Shown: positions 34,196 through 52,658 of the stretch, in pieces
How the letters are laid out: each line of letters opens with the position of its first letter
Numbering within the stretch: the first letter of the stretch is position 1
From: Cercozoa sp. M6MM
Taxonomy: Eukaryota > Endomyxa: Ascetosporea
Direction: 5' to 3' (one strand)
Length of the DNA: 64,000 nucleotides
Assembly: GCA_040357565.1 (NCBI GenBank)
Contig: JBDODJ010000024.1
Program-made: the position numbers and the translations under genes
Notes under the pieces: generated by a model
Databases searched by the model: none
What the model was told of the DNA's origin: nothing
What the model saw: the letters and a program-made list of their open reading frames with translations, nothing else

Positions 34196-35438
34196 ATGAG
34201 CCACGAGGATCTTGACTCGCTAAACTGGAACGTTGTTGGCCCGTCGCGCTACACGCGCAGGTACGTTGCAATTCGATTTGATTTTTGCTCAACATGGCAC
34301 GTGATGTAATTTCTATCCAGCGTTTTGTTGCTGTTTGCGCAGTCGGCGACGTGCGGCACAGCTGAAGGCACAGGCTGCCCAAGAAGAGGGTGCGCCCACT
34401 GACAAGGATGTCGCTGCGACCGAGCAGGCGGAAGCGACGAAACAACAGTCGAAACCGGAGTCGGAACCTGTAGTGCGTAGTCTCGGCGAGCCCAACAAGC
34501 CCAAGCCGTACCTTTCCTTTTGTGTCTGTGTCTGTGTCTGTATGTACATGTTGTGTATGCGGGGGATTGGATATCATGGATCGGTATCATGTGATTGCTG
34601 CAGGAAGAAGAAGAAGAAGAAGAAGAGCAAGAAGGCCAAGCAGGCCATGGAGTCGCGCGAGGGCATGGTGTCTCTACTGGAGTCTTTGCTGCGGCAGTCA
34701 CCCGCACAGACGATGCTCATGTCCGCACTGTCCGACCGTGTGAGGGTAGCCTTTCCTTCTTGCCTCTCCCCCCCCCCCTCTGCCTGTGCAACTCCTTTGA
34801 TGTAACTGGCCGCACACGAGCAGGAGGTGACCAACGTGCGCTCGTGGAACAAGGACCTCAAGAGCAAATTCAGCACGCTCAAAAACTTCCTCGAGGCCGA
34901 GGATGTCTTTACTGTCGACGGTGATTTCGTTACCTTCGTTGTACGTTGTTTTCCTTCAGTGCTTGCATGTGAAGCATGCGATCATCGTGGCAAATGTCTT
35001 CAGGAGCGGCAACAGGAAACGACGCCGGAGCAGCCAGAAGCTGCCGTTCCCGAGGAAGCCGCGAAGGAGACGAGTGCCACTGTGACCGAAACGACCGAAA
35101 GCGCCGCCGCAGTCGCCCCCGTTGCTGCGGACAATGACAATAAGACGTCTGCCCAGAAGAAGGGGAGCAAGGGCAGCAAGAAGGGCAAGAAGGGCACCAA
35201 ATCCGCCAAGGCTGGCCGCCGGAACAACAGCGACAAGACGAGCAGCACGACGACGACGACGGTCAACACCACAGCCGCGAGCACCGGCAGCGGCAGCAGC
35301 GTGACGGCCTCCGACTCCTCCGTTGAAGAGCAGGAGCTCCCGTCCAGCAAGACTGCGAACCAGGTGATGCCCTTCATGCTGCTCGGTCTCGTGCTCGTCA
35401 CCGCCGGCCTCGTCTACAAAAAGGTGCTGCTGGAGTAA
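34196..35438 (+). CDS. hypothetical tail-anchored protein with Lys-rich segments
   Basis: I do not recognise this protein. It begins MSHEDLDSLNWNVVGPSRYT, then SRRRAAQLKAQAAQEEG. A poly-Lys stretch (KKKKKKSKKAKQAME) comes after an intron. A helical block follows (GMVSLLESLLRQSPAQTM; VRSWNKDLKSKFSTLKNFLE), which could be a small folded domain. A long disordered Thr/Ala/Lys region comes next (KKGSKGSKKGKKGTKSAK). The protein ends in one hydrophobic segment, VMPFMLLGLVLVTAGLVY, and the short tail KKVLLE. A C-terminal segment with a short basic tail is typical of tail-anchored ER or mitochondrial outer-membrane proteins. Five exons. AATAAA occurs at about 35877. Confidence 0.65.
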
Positions 35439-36318
35439 ATGAGTCCCGTCGATCCGCCCGACTCCCCTCTCGGCGATCATCTCGCATTCTCATCTTGACT
35501 TGTGGTTTGCATATTTGGTCTACCCTGCGAGCTCATTAATATCAGTGCTCCGAGTACGGGATACAGTAACATGTTCCCACAATCCGAACTGTTAAGTACA
35601 GTTCTAGAGGTGCGTTAAAGCATCTGGCGCAACTGAAGGAGGATCGGGGCAAATGTAAATGTGACCATGGGTTACTTTCACGAGGTGTAGCTCACATTCC
35701 GTGTGGCTGGGCTCACACCGTCACCCATGCAAGTCCGTGACCGACGTACGGTACTGCTTGCACTGTGACTGCGCTCACTGTACTTGTTGATTGTGAGACT
35801 GTCACTTTCAGTGAAGACAACGACTAAAGAAAAGTAAGAATGTAAGGTCGTTAAATTTAGTGTTCGTTTGACGTCTCAATAAACCGAAAGATATCAGAAG
35901 AGAGAAGGTCACCCCAAGGTAGGGCCGTCGTTACAGCTGCAAATGTTGAGAGGCTTGTTCGTTGACAAACAAAAGAAAACCCTCTTGCCTGCTCAAGATA
36001 GAGCAAGTCAGTTGCTTTGGTGTCGACAAGCATGGTAATTCTTGCAGCAGTTTAGAGCTGCTCGCCACTCTACCAAACACAGGGTATGCCAAGCTAGGCG
36101 CTCTCAATTGTTAGGTTACCAGCTCTCAACCTTAGCAAAACACTTCAATTCTTATTTGGCATGACCGATAGTTGCTTCCACGCGGAGCAAGTAGTCAGGA
36201 GTAGGTTTGATGTTGACAGTAACATACTTGGTTTTCATTTGCTAAACCACATAAATCACTTGCGTTGAGTTGACAGGCAGGATATTCCGAGTCGGCTACA
36301 CTGCTCTACACTGCAGTG
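35439..36318. other. intergenic region with diverged R1 copy
   Basis: An 880-bp region between convergent genes. The first 440 bp probably include the 3' UTR of the tail-anchored gene; 35885-36140 is an inverted R1 copy. Nothing else was seen. Confidence 0.4.
35885..36140 (-). repeat. diverged R1 repeat, inverted copy
   Basis: The reverse complement contains 'ccctgtgtttggtagagtg' and, about 150 bases on, 'ggccctaccttggggtgacc', in the same order as in the 30738-31190 copy. Between them the similarity is weak. Confidence 0.5.
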
Positions 36319-38613
36319 CTACTGAAAGCGGTGACGGTTGCTGTAGTACGCCAGTGCGATCGCGATCAACGACATTAGGACGCCGAGCAAAACTGAGGCA
36401 TAGAGAGGATACAGTGAATTGAGTGACAAAAGAAAAACACGCACCAAGTGGGAACGGCAATCGCCTTTTCGCCTTTTGTTTAGCTTTGAGCATCTTTTCG
36501 TATTGTTCCTGCTGCTGGATAACATCGCGTTGACGTTGTTGCAGATGCTGCTGCAAGTTCATGTGTTCTTCCTTGTGACGACGGCGCTCTTCTCTCTTGC
36601 GCGCGCGCGCCTGGGGACCTTCCTCGAGTGCAGCGTCCTACACGAACAGCAACGGAATGTTGGCCTTCAGCAAACACTCGACATGAGAAGAGAGAAGTTA
36701 CGTGCAGGCGCGCACCCATGCCACCTCCGAACGCAATCAACGGGACTGACTCCTCCTCATCGTCCACGTCGTCGAGTCCATCTTCGGTGGCACCGCGTAT
36801 TCTGCCGTTTGCGAGATCGTCTTGCTTGCTTGGCTGCACCACGGCGGCGGCAGCAAGCAGCAACGGCGACAAACGACTCTTCTTGCGCTTGCTTTCTGAG
36901 CCCGAACCGGAAGTCGACAGCGTGTCCGACAGCTCTTTCGGCGAGCTAGGCGATGTGCTGCGCCACTCAGAAGCGATCGAACAGGGTTGAGGAGGGAAAG
37001 GTGCGAAAGGCGACCACACACATTAGCCAACCCTCGAACAAGTTACCTTCTGGAACGACTGTGGTGACGACCACGCACGCGACGACTAACGCCGGCCAAA
37101 GTCACCAACGAAGCGGCTATAACACCAACGATAGTTATACAGTAAAGTCATCGTCACAACACACGAGGACGCCAAGTGTACCATCCAAACGACGGCACTG
37201 TCGCCAGAATTCTTGCGACTTTTTGGCATCACGCAGCGACACAGGAGCGTTCACCGACGGAGATACCATGTGATTGATGGCATCGATGGCGTCACTCTCC
37301 ATGCGCTCGGCTTCGGCGCCACCAAATACACAGACGAACTCGGCTACGAACAAGTCGGGGCTGACTCAAAAAAAACACAAGATTAACGGCATCGGTACCC
37401 AATTCCGGTCGCTCCAAGGCTTCGCGCGGAGTCATGAGACGCTCGCGTGCGGTGCGCAGCTGCGTCGTCTGTGGCACCTTGTGGGTACCTTTGCGCACGC
37501 GCTTCATGAGGGTCGCGTGCTTGTAGAAGAGCGTCTCGAGCTGCGAGCACGCTCGCTCGAAAGGACAGGCGGCGTAGAAGGGCTCCTTCTCAATGGCAGC
37601 CAGCACGCCTCGCACGCCGTCACCGCTGTCGCAGCCAGCAGCGGCACCCGACAGACGCTCGTATTGTTGGAGAGCCTTCTCGAAGCCACGAAGATTTATG
37701 AGCGAGTAGTCCTCGAGACCCTGCAGACCTCTTCCGGTGACAAGCATGTCGTATTGCAGCGCTTGCATGTCACATCGCAGACGCTCGCGCTCACTCGCGT
37801 CCATTTCGCCAAGCTGCTCCGGTTGCAGCGACTGATGCACCTCGGCAACGCGTTCCACCAGGCGCGCAACGCGCCGGCGAAAGAACGCCTCGGCAGCACC
37901 GACGAAGCGATTCAAACGCTCGATCTCCTCATCCACGGCAGCGAAAAATGCCGTATGCGCAGCTGCAAAACAGGCACGGCGTAACAGCACAAACACGACA
38001 CAGAGAGAAGACATACGGCCCATGCGGGCAGCACGATCGCGAGTCAACTTCGCGGCCATGTTCAGTCGTTGCGAGCGGCGCTTCTCGCGGCGTTTCGCGC
38101 GGCGCTGTTGTTCTTCACGGCGCTGCTTGCGTCTTCTTCGACGCTGCACGGATGGCGACAAAATGAAATCACACACAAGCATCGTTTTTGGAACCAAAAC
38201 TAGAGAGTACCTCCTCGCGGCGATCAACAGGCTCGTCGGTCTCGGCCTCGGCCGAGGTGCTCTCAGGTGTGGGTTCCTCAAGCTCTTCTTCTTCATCAAA
38301 GTCGTCGTCATCCAGGTCGTCGACGTACGGGTCATCGGTGTCACCGACAGCCCCGTCATCATCATCGACATCATCCTCAAAGTCGATCGCCTGCCCAAGC
38401 GATGCGTGAAAGCGGCACACGCCTCGCGCCGGCGAGGCAAGGCAAGGCAAGACAAGAGGAGGGAGGGTGGGGAGAAAACAATACAGATGGCGGTCTGTGA
38501 TGCGCGCTCTCGTAAATCTGACCCAACCGCTCCTTTAGTGCCTCATAGTCGAGGTAGTGCTCGCGCCACTGCGGCACGGCATACTCGTCTAGCAGCGTCG
38601 CGAACGTCGCCAT
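36319..38613 (-). CDS. SPX-domain protein with C-terminal membrane anchor
   Basis: SPX domains bind inositol (pyro)phosphates and report phosphate status. The N-terminus MATFATLLDEYAVPQWREHY then LDYEALKERLGQ is the first SPX helix pair. An acidic insert follows (DDVDDDDGAVGDTDD...EEEELEEP), then a basic block (RRRRKQRREEQQRRAKRREK). AFFAAVDEEIERLNRFVGAA and GLEDYSLINLRGFEKALQQY complete the SPX domain. Downstream there is no EXS, VTC, RING or MFS domain. Instead there is a 70-residue segment (LFVAEFVCVFGGAEAERMES), Ser-rich and Asp-rich linkers, a Gln/Lys coiled coil (LQQHLQQRQRDVIQQQEQYE), and a C-terminal hydrophobic helix VLLGVLMSLIAIALAYY with a basic tail (SNRHRFQ). About nine exons. 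Confidence 0.75.
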
Positions 38614-39436
38614 GGTGTGTTTGCAAGACCAAGCAAAACAGCAACAACGACAGTACTGCACAAAAGCATGTGAATATGGGGGGCGAAATTGTTTGAAGGT
38701 AGAGCCAATGAAGACTGGAACCAACACGCGACGAAAAACCAAGAATTCAACGCAAAAACGCGAAAAGCTCAAAAAACGTACCGCTACAGCGACATCTGCC
38801 CGAGGGCACAACTCACGCAGGCCGTGAGCGGGACACGAGAGGGGAAGCGCTGGGGAGCCGGCGAGGGAGGCTTTTTCCAGCTGCCAAAAAAAAAAAAATT
38901 GATCCCAAACGGCGTTGCTTTGGGAATCCGGGAATCCTTTGGGCGTGTCGCTCGCCAGTGCTGGCGTTAACTTGAGGTGTTAACTTGGCCTTAGAGACTT
39001 TAGTCCGAGTCACGGGGTTTTTGGTTTTCGTACAGCAGCCACGGGGGGAGTGATTGACCACCCAGTCTGCGACTCAACTTATCGAAATTCGAAATTCGAC
39101 ATTCGAGTGCTTTGAAAGTCCGTAATTGACGCAAAACCATCGACTTCGGACCTTGTTGCCGCTTGCACGACTTTGACACTGTTCTTGTACAATTGTATTA
39201 TTGACCGGATCAGGATGTCAGAAGACTAAATAAAATTACTGTACAAGTACTTGTACTGTCTTCTGTCGTGTATGGTAGTGATCAGCAGAAGATGAATAGT
39301 TGCATTACTGTTGTTCCCTATTTTGTTTTTACGCGGTAGCACCGGCTCAATGAGCCGATAACAGCTGACACCCACAACAAGACCCGCATGTCCTCGATTA
39401 GTGTGCTTTTCGCTGTGTGTGCGCAGTGGTGCTGTC
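38614..39436. other. divergent promoter region, 823 bp
   Basis: It lies between the SPX gene start (leftward) and the ARP5 start (rightward). It contains an A12 run at 38885 and the direct repeat 'cgaaattcgaaattcgac' near 39080. No gene was recognised. Confidence 0.4.
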
Positions 39437-40628
39437 ATGAGTGCGGACATTAAGTTGAATGACCTTCTGGTGGAGGATGTGAATAGATTTGGTGCGATGT
39501 TATAGAAAGGTTGAAAAAGACGTGTGTGAAAGACTTAGTTGTTTGTTTGCGTACCTACAGAACGGCCCGTAAGTGCCGAGGAGTACACCGAGACGTATCG
39601 AGATGCGACCCTTGTGATCGACAATGGCACGTACTTCACCAAGAGCGGTTACACGAAGGACGCGGCGCCGCGTCTTGTGACGCCTTCCACCGTTGCCAGA
39701 AGTCGTACACGTGGGTGCTTTCGCTGCTGTCACTCACTTGCAGTACGATCACAGAACCAGTCAATGCGCCCTGTCTGTTGTGTAGAGGCGGCGTGGCTGT
39801 TGGCTGGCATACAACAGGACTCGAATCGCATCGTTACGCCATTCGATCGCCCTTCCGTGCCAATGTTGCGCAGGTAAACACAGAAACGCACTTTACTGTG
39901 TTGTACTGCTCTTCTGGTCTGTCGAAATGCGTGCGTGTGTGCGTGTAGCACTTTGAGTGCCTGGAGCACCTGGTGGACTACCACCTGGCACAACTCGGCG
40001 TCGGCAGCGACTCGGCGCAGAGCGTGCGGCATGACGTCGTGATGACCGAGTGTCCGTTGAACCCGGCGTGGTCGCGTGCGCACACATTCGAACTCATGTT
40101 CGAGTGCTACAGTGTTCCGCGTGTGGCGGTACCCTTCTACTTCCCGTTGTGTTTGCTTGTCTCCTGGGATATCCTTGTGGTGGATGCTATGTTGTCTGGA
40201 TTTGAAGATGCTGTGCGATCCCTTGTGTGCCTGGAAACGACACGGCTGTCCGCGTTTCTGTCTCGTTGTACACGTGGGTCACACGCGGTCGCACGTTGTG
40301 CCGATTCGCGATGGCAAGGCGGACTGGCTCAGTGCTTGGTATACCTCCTTAGTGTACCTACCTACATCCTACCTTTGTCTTCCTGACTCTTGTGACAGGC
40401 GACTCGACGTTGGCGCTGCGCACGGCGCGCTGATCATGCGCGATCGCGTGCGGGCACTTCGGCATGGCGGTGTGTCCATTGTGCGCGTCCATGCTGCAGT
40501 ACACGGTGTATGTACGTGTGTGTGTAGAGGAGGTGCAAAACAAGGACACACGTGTGATGGGAGTTGGTGTCGGCGATCACGAACGCGACGAGAGCAAGAC
40601 AAAGTTCACACTCAATGTACATTTGACG

Positions 40629-40681
<53 letters not shown>

Positions 40682-41231
40682 TTGTACCACATGGTGTGCC
40701 CTTGCAGCACGCACTGTCTTTTTCGCGTCGTTTCGGTCGTGTTGCTGTCGACTACGACGAGTTGTTGCGTACCATCACCATGGGGGGTATGGTTGGGGAA
40801 GGGGCAAACACACCCACACACACACACGCGCGCGCACACGCAGGCAAGCGTGAATGGGACGAACTGGCCGTGCGAATCCCGGTCAAGAAGAATCAAGCGA
40901 CCTTCCTCACGGCGCAGCAGTTGCGTGCACGGCAGGTGCTTTCTCTCAGCCTTTGCATTTACGTATTATTTATATTTGTATGTAGTTATGATGTATGCAT
41001 GTATTTATGTTGTATGTATGTACGTATGTATGTATGCAGGAGAGAAGAAAGGCGTTGGGAGAGCGTTTGACAAAGATGACCAAAACGCGCAAACTCGAGC
41101 GAATTGCGGCGCTGCGTGAGGTGTGATTTTGCTTTGCTTTCTTCTGTGCATATGCTGTACAGTTTTGATCGGTCGTACAGGACATCAACCGCGCGGAAGA
41201 ACTGCTTGCCAACCTTGCAAGGTGACCTCTT

Positions 41232-41293
<62 letters not shown>

Positions 41294-41303
41294 NNNNNNN
41301 NNN

Positions 41304-41354
<51 letters not shown>

Positions 41355-42757
41355 GCACACACACACACACACACTTCTTCCAACCCTTCGTATCTTCAAC
41401 TTCTCATATACCCTGTGTGCAGTGGCAAGATCAGTCGATCCGCATTCGAAACCTCCGTGTCCGACGACTTCAACATCGATGGTACCTTTGTGTTGACTTG
41501 TCACACGTCCGCGCGGATGGGTGTATGTGGTACACACAGTGACCGACTACGGCGATGCTGTTGAAATGGTGCACTTTCCTCACTGAAATTTGTGACTCGG
41601 GTTTAATTTAAGCTTACACGAGTGTTGGCGCGTTCAGTTCTCGGACGAGGTGTCGGTGTGGCACCGCACGCTGTGCAACTCGCTAGTTGCCGTCAACGAG
41701 GTTTGCGAGGTGTGTTCGTCGTAGCTGATCCCTCCTCGTTTTAGCTGGAAGTTACCTTTGTCTGTGTGCAGTACGACAAAATGACCGAGGCCGATCTGAC
41801 GCGTGTTTTTCCTCTCGCCTTTCGGTGTGTTACCTTCTCAGTCCTCCCATCTGTCTAAACTGTGCTGTGCTAATGTGTGTTCCTTGTGCAGCGAGGTCGA
41901 GGAGTGCGAGGCCTCACAGAAGCGCGAGCGACAGAATCAGATGCGTCTTTTGGGTACTTTCTTGCGCATAGACAGTGTCTGCATGAAGTACGCGAATATT
42001 GCAGCCCAGGTGCGGCAGCGACAGCAGCGAATTCAAGACGGAAACACTCCGTTGGACGCACGACTCAGCAACAGTACACATTGCTCCTGTTTGGCCCTCC
42101 CTTAGCCTTTGCTCTTGTCTTTGCCCTTTGCCCTTTGCCCTTTGTCTCTTGCCTTGTATCCCTTGCCTTGTATCCCTTGCCTTGTATCCCTTGCCTGTGT
42201 CGTTAGAACGCGATACACAGCAGGCGCAGTTCGAAGAAGATCCGAAATCCTACAGTACAAAGCAACATATGCAGACTATATCTTTTCTGTGGGAGAAACC
42301 GTTACTTTTGTGGGTTTTAGTCGCGAAACTCGTCGAGAAGCGTCGCGGAATTCTGCGACAGTTCTCCGAGAAGATTCAGTCCAAGTCACAGGTAATTCGG
42401 TCCTACCTGTTCTACCTCCTTTGTCATCGACTCTGCGCCTGATTGTGACAGACTCCCACCACTGATGTCGTGCGGGCACGAAGACAAGTGGCCACGAGGG
42501 TCAAGTACGCCTCAGTCGACGTTGAGAACATGGCCGACGCTGCCTCGTAGCCTATTTTTTCCCTTTCGGGGTATCAACTTACCTCCTCCCCAGGTGGATG
42601 GCTGAGCGTGCCGAAGACTCGGAAGACGATCGTGCCCAAGAGGAACTGGCTGACACGGAGAAGTTGCTGAATCGTTTCGATCCCGTACAACATCCACTTA
42701 GTTCGGGTCCTCCGTGTGCATCCCTGAAAGAGAGAGGGAGAGAGAGAGTGTGTGTGT

Positions 42758-42845
<88 letters not shown>

Positions 42846-43205
42846 CAGGACCAAGTGATCGCATCGAGTATTCTGGCCGAGAGTCGGGCCAAGAAGCGCG
42901 CGCGCAACACGGGCAGCGACATCTCGGTGGAAGACAAGCTCGCCATGCAACGGTCCGACGCGCTGTATTTGTCGCTCGAGCGCTATCGCGCCGGCGAGGC
43001 CTTGTTCCGTCCATCGCTCTGGGGCAACGAGCAGTGCGGCATTGGTGAGGCCACCGTGCGCGTCTTGCAGTAGCTTCCTCCTTTTCTCCTGTCTTTTTTG
43101 GTCTTTCTTTTCTGTCTGGCATGCACATTGCTCTGTGTGTCTGACTCGATGCAGAAGCATGCCAGTGGATCAGGCCAAGGAGCTGGCGCAGCATATGTAG
43201 TTATT

Positions 43206-43243
<38 letters not shown>

Positions 43244-43868
43244 TTTATCTGTATTTTTTGTGCAGCATTCTTACTGGTGCGGCGGCATCGATGCCTGGTC
43301 TCAGAGAGCGAATGTTTAGGTGCCAAGAACGTTGCAAGTTCTTGTGTCCAACGACAAAATGCGGTTTGTGTTGACGTTTCAGAGAGGTGCGGGAGGAGTG
43401 GCCCATGGAGCTACCGCTGAATGTACTTGCACTTCACGTGATAGCTTGCTTCAGCAGTGTTCGTGGGCGTTCTTGTAGGTGCGCGTGTCCGAGGATCCCA
43501 TCAACGACACCTGGGTTTGACTCTTGTGTTCAATAAAGTTTGGGGCATGTTGTCATACGCAAGACATGCGCAGATGGGAGCTGCCGCGGCGAGTCGCGAG
43601 CCTGGCTTCATGCAGTCGGCCAGTCTGACCAAACAAGAGTTTGAGGAAGTCGGTACGTTTGTCATTATGTTGGCTTTCTTCCGCTCACGTGGTATTTGTC
43701 GGGATAGGCGCGAGTAGGTTCGATCACTGTCACAAGACCAGTCAGCTCGGTAACCCCGACTACGGGCCTGCTCTGCGCGACGGCTCGCTCAGAGTGCAAG
43801 CGCAGCGCAAGATGCCCACCAAGTCGGGCTCGGCTCTCAATGCCTTGCGGCGAGCCCTTCGCACTTAG
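39437..43868 (+). CDS. ACTR5: actin-related protein 5, INO80 complex
   Basis: ARP5 is an actin-fold subunit of the INO80 chromatin remodeller. The protein starts MSADIKLNDLLVEDVNRF. Actin-fold pieces appear in order: DATLVIDNGTYFTKSGYT (phosphate-1 loop region), FECLEHLVDYHLAQLGV, VVMTECPLNPAWSRAHTFEL then MFECYSVPRVA, VGHTRSHVVPIRDGKADW, and RRLDVGAAHGA. The long ARP5-type charged insertion follows: QQLRARQ, RLTKMTKTRKLERIAALRED, EKRRGILRQFSEKIQSKSQ. The C-terminal actin fold is LFRPSLWGNEQCGIGEATVR, then LTGAAASMPGLRERMFREV, where the family has 'LTGGNTMYPGMKARMEKEL'. NDTWMGAAAASREPGFM and a short C-terminal tail complete it. Many introns carry CA or GT arrays. Some internal boundaries (about 40150-40500 and 42060-42300) are uncertain. 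Confidence 0.85.
40627..40680. repeat. (CA)n intronic microsatellite
   Basis: A CA run in an ARP5 intron. Confidence 0.9.
41244..41373. repeat. (CT)n/(CA)n array with 10-N gap
   Basis: A short CT run followed by CA, broken by ten N (41294-41303), in an ARP5 intron. The flanking exons are both ARP5. Confidence 0.95.
42749..42845. repeat. (GT)n intronic microsatellite
   Basis: About 48 GT units in an ARP5 intron, preceded by a short GA run. Confidence 0.95.
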
Positions 43869-44170
43869 TTAACGTTTTCCTTTTGTGACGCTGACTCCTC
43901 CGCCTGTCGTACGTACCCGACCGTTCAATATGTCCTCGCTAAATTCGGTCCCGTTCCGGACCCTACCGTACGGTACAGTACAGTACAGTACTATTACTAG
44001 TTTCCTGGCAAGCACCGTGACCGGACGGCAACGCAACTGGCCGTTCCAACTCAGTTCAAGACGTAAACTTCCAATTTTACTTAATTAAAAATAGCTGAAC
44101 TGCAGTGCTACTGACCGGAAATTATCGCCACACCACGGTACTACGAACTGCACCATGCCGCGCCGAGCGC

Positions 44171-46671
<2,501 letters not shown>

Positions 46672-46945
46672 GTTTATCTGTGCAGTGCTCTCAATTTTGC
46701 AGTACTGGGAGGAGACGCGCAGTCGCTGCCTCGTTTTTTTGTTTCGAAATAGTCAATTCGAACCGGCGCGGGGGACTCATTTTACTCCAGCTAAAAATAC
46801 TTAAACTGAAACTGGCAATTGCTACAGTATGCCTCACTAAACCCAGAAAAGTGGGATGTTTTGGATGCCGGAGCAGCTAATCGGATCGATTGAGTGATCG
46901 GAGTGATGGTGATACCATGTTGCCCAGGTGCGCGTCGTGGTGAGA

Positions 46946-48557
46946 TCACAACGTCTTGGAATCCAGCAGTTTCACAAGGTTGTGGATCTTGAGCAGCCGA
47001 TCACGCCAAGCGGGGCGACGACGTGAAGCCAAAGAAGCCTGAAAACGACAAAGCGCTCTTGGGTGGAACATTGTGCCTTGACAAAACCACGCTTACCTGG
47101 AGAAGCGGCACGGCGCGCATACTTCGCAGCATGATGGCTGTAACTCAGGTGCACGTAAATACGCACAAAGGCTCAAAGTTGAAAAGGCGGCACCATCGAA
47201 GCCACGTGCATTGAAGGAAGCGACGAGTTGGCGCTCTAGTGCGCCGACAAACTGCTCCGACTCTGCAAACACGCGCTCCTTCACTGCAACAACAACAAAA
47301 CTCCCAGTCATCATACTAATCGCGGTTGAGGCAAAGCTACACGAAGTGGGCAGGTTCTCGGTGCCTTCCACAGCTTCGGCAAGGTGCGACTGGATCGAGC
47401 GCTCCAAGTAGATGCACCTGTGCGGACAGAAAGAATGAGACACTTGCATCTGGTCATAAACGTTCTCTACCCAAACCGCGGCGCCAGTGTGGCTGATCTT
47501 GCGAGTAGCCAGCCGCGAATCGAAGCTTGCTGCGAGGCGTACTCTGCGCACGTGTCAAGTAGTAATCAATGGAAGCAGTCCTGTCACCAGAAAGGGAGGA
47601 AATGCCTTCAAGACCAGCGCCAAGTGCAGGAACGGTGCCGAGCTCACTGCCGATCACCGCGAACAACGGTCTCACCGGGTCACTGCGCAATAGTTCCATA
47701 CCGTTGGCAGACAAGAATATAGTGGCATATCTCTTTCGCCATAATAAGATTGCGTACGCCATAACATGATTGGGCACATACGGAAGTGCGTTCATGTCCG
47801 GGTAGACAGTTTCAAAAACACGACGAACACGCGCATCTTCGTTCTTTCCTTTGTCGCTGTGTTTTCATCCAAGCACACTGTACATCGGTGTGAGCGTGTG
47901 CATGCATGCCCTAAAAGGTACCACAAGGAGTCAGTATCGATGATGACGGCGTGCGGTGTGGTCGCAAAGTGTTGCTTCGCGGCCTCGTAGGTTGCGGCTC
48001 CATCATCTTCTTTCTCCTGCACCACCACGCGCGCGACGCCTAGTGACTGCTCACATGAGTGCACTTGCATTGACGAAATCCAATACGCTGTACCTCAAGC
48101 GCCTGCGCATCTGGACCGTTCTTGTCAATAACGGCAACGACGTCAGCGCCGAGTGATGCCGCACGAGCGCACAGACGCATACCTACCGGACGCTGCAAGG
48201 AACATAGTCAATAACACATACAGACGACACAGAGCTGTGGTAAAACGACACAGAACTGTGGTAAATCGGGGATACGTTTGCGCCAAAGATGAGAACATTG
48301 CGACCTCTCCAGAATCTGCACACTTATTCAATCTTTGTTTCTTCATAGCTTTCACAGTGCAAAAATGCACATGCACTCATACATACGCAACACAAGCCAA
48401 TTTACGCAGTGGCACGCTTTGACAGATTGGCCATCTAAACAGCAGCAAACGCAGCGCGATTTTCGTAATTACATTCAAAATCAGATTGTACCTGCTGCGC
48501 AGCCCATACGCACAGCACAGCGCCAAAGAAAAACAGCAGCAAGTTTAAGGGATCCAT
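46946..48557 (-). CDS. membrane-anchored protein, possible short-chain dehydrogenase-like
   Basis: Identity is uncertain. The first exon is MDPLNLLLFFFGAVLCVWAA, a signal-anchor-like helix. After a long intron comes RPVGMRLCARAASLGADVVA then VIDKNGPDAQALE, resembling the beta-alpha-beta start of an NAD(P)-binding fold with the nucleotide-loop glycines missing or in an unseen exon. QSLGVARVVVQEKEDDGAA and HFATTPHAVIIDTDSLW follow, with the spacing of SDR strands 3 and 4. The later part (FLSANGMELLRSDPVRPLFA; CIYLERSIQSHLAEAVEG; FVGALERQLVASFNARGFDG) ends AIMLRSMRAVPLLQ and a basic tail. N-terminal anchor plus Rossmann-like core recalls 3-ketodihydrosphingosine reductase, but no Y-x3-K motif was found. 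Confidence 0.45.
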
Positions 48558-48727
48558 GGAATCACTCGCTCTGTCTAAACACGTTGGTTTGAAAAAGATA
48601 CTTTTAAAGAAATGGTGGCCAGCGCTCCCTTTGCTGAACTGCAGAGTCGACTTCGACTGAGACGATTGAATTCGCTTGAATTATACTATTCAGAGCTGTG
48701 TAAATTGCCTGTAATCTGACTGCTGCC
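48558..48727. promoter_or_regulatory. short divergent promoter region
   Basis: Only about 170 bp separate the leftward start at 48557 and the rightward start at 48728. It must serve both genes if both starts are right. No motif is recognised. Confidence 0.35.
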
Positions 48728-52065
<3,338 letters not shown>

Positions 52066-52433
52066 TGGCTGCGGAGCTCGGTCCGTCTAGCAACGCCGCG
52101 CTAGTTGACTGCGTTCCCGACGCTACGAGCCTGCCAAATATACCACAATAACTGACCCGTTTACTCGTCGGTACTTCCATACGACGATATATAGCTATAT
52201 ATATAATATCATATATATGCGATGGTACACCGTAGGGAACTCTCGACTGACGTGACAATCGTTTAACTAACTAACTGACTATGCACCGCATGTGATCATA
52301 ACCGCGCGGGCGGTTCGATTGGAAACGAAAATAATGATAGTCGGTCAATCGAAGTCCAACGCAAGTCGGCGGCGTTCACATAAACGGAACCGACTGGCTC
52401 AATGTACAATGAGTGCTTGAGCGTCGCCTGGTT
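52066..52433. other. convergent intergenic region, 368 bp
   Basis: It lies between the SANT-like gene and CHMP2. It contains a short palindromic TA segment near 52185-52220 and 'aactaactaactgac' at 52264. No gene was recognised. Confidence 0.4.
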
Positions 52434-52607
52434 TTATCGACGCGACAGGTTGTTTAGTCGCGCTTCAAGCTCGTCGTCTGTCTTCTCTTCCACAGCTTCT
52501 GCCCGCTGCGGCACCTGTGTACGCGTACACGCAGATTTAAAAGTTACACAGACACAGACACAGACACAGACACAGACACACACAGACACACAGACACAGA
52601 CAGATAC

Positions 52608-52658
<51 letters not shown>

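Noticed and set aside
15669..43868. Functional gene cluster linking PiT and SPX, or IST1 and CHMP2.
   Set aside because: The members are far apart, on mixed strands and separated by unrelated genes.
46946..48557. Firm assignment as 3-ketodihydrosphingosine reductase.
   Set aside because: N-terminal anchor and Rossmann-like spacing fit, but the TGxxxGxG loop and Y-x3-K catalytic motif were not found.
52300..52330. GGTTCGATT box resembling a tRNA T-arm (also near 43715 and 17665).
   Set aside because: No acceptor stem, D-arm or anticodon arm can be folded around any of them.
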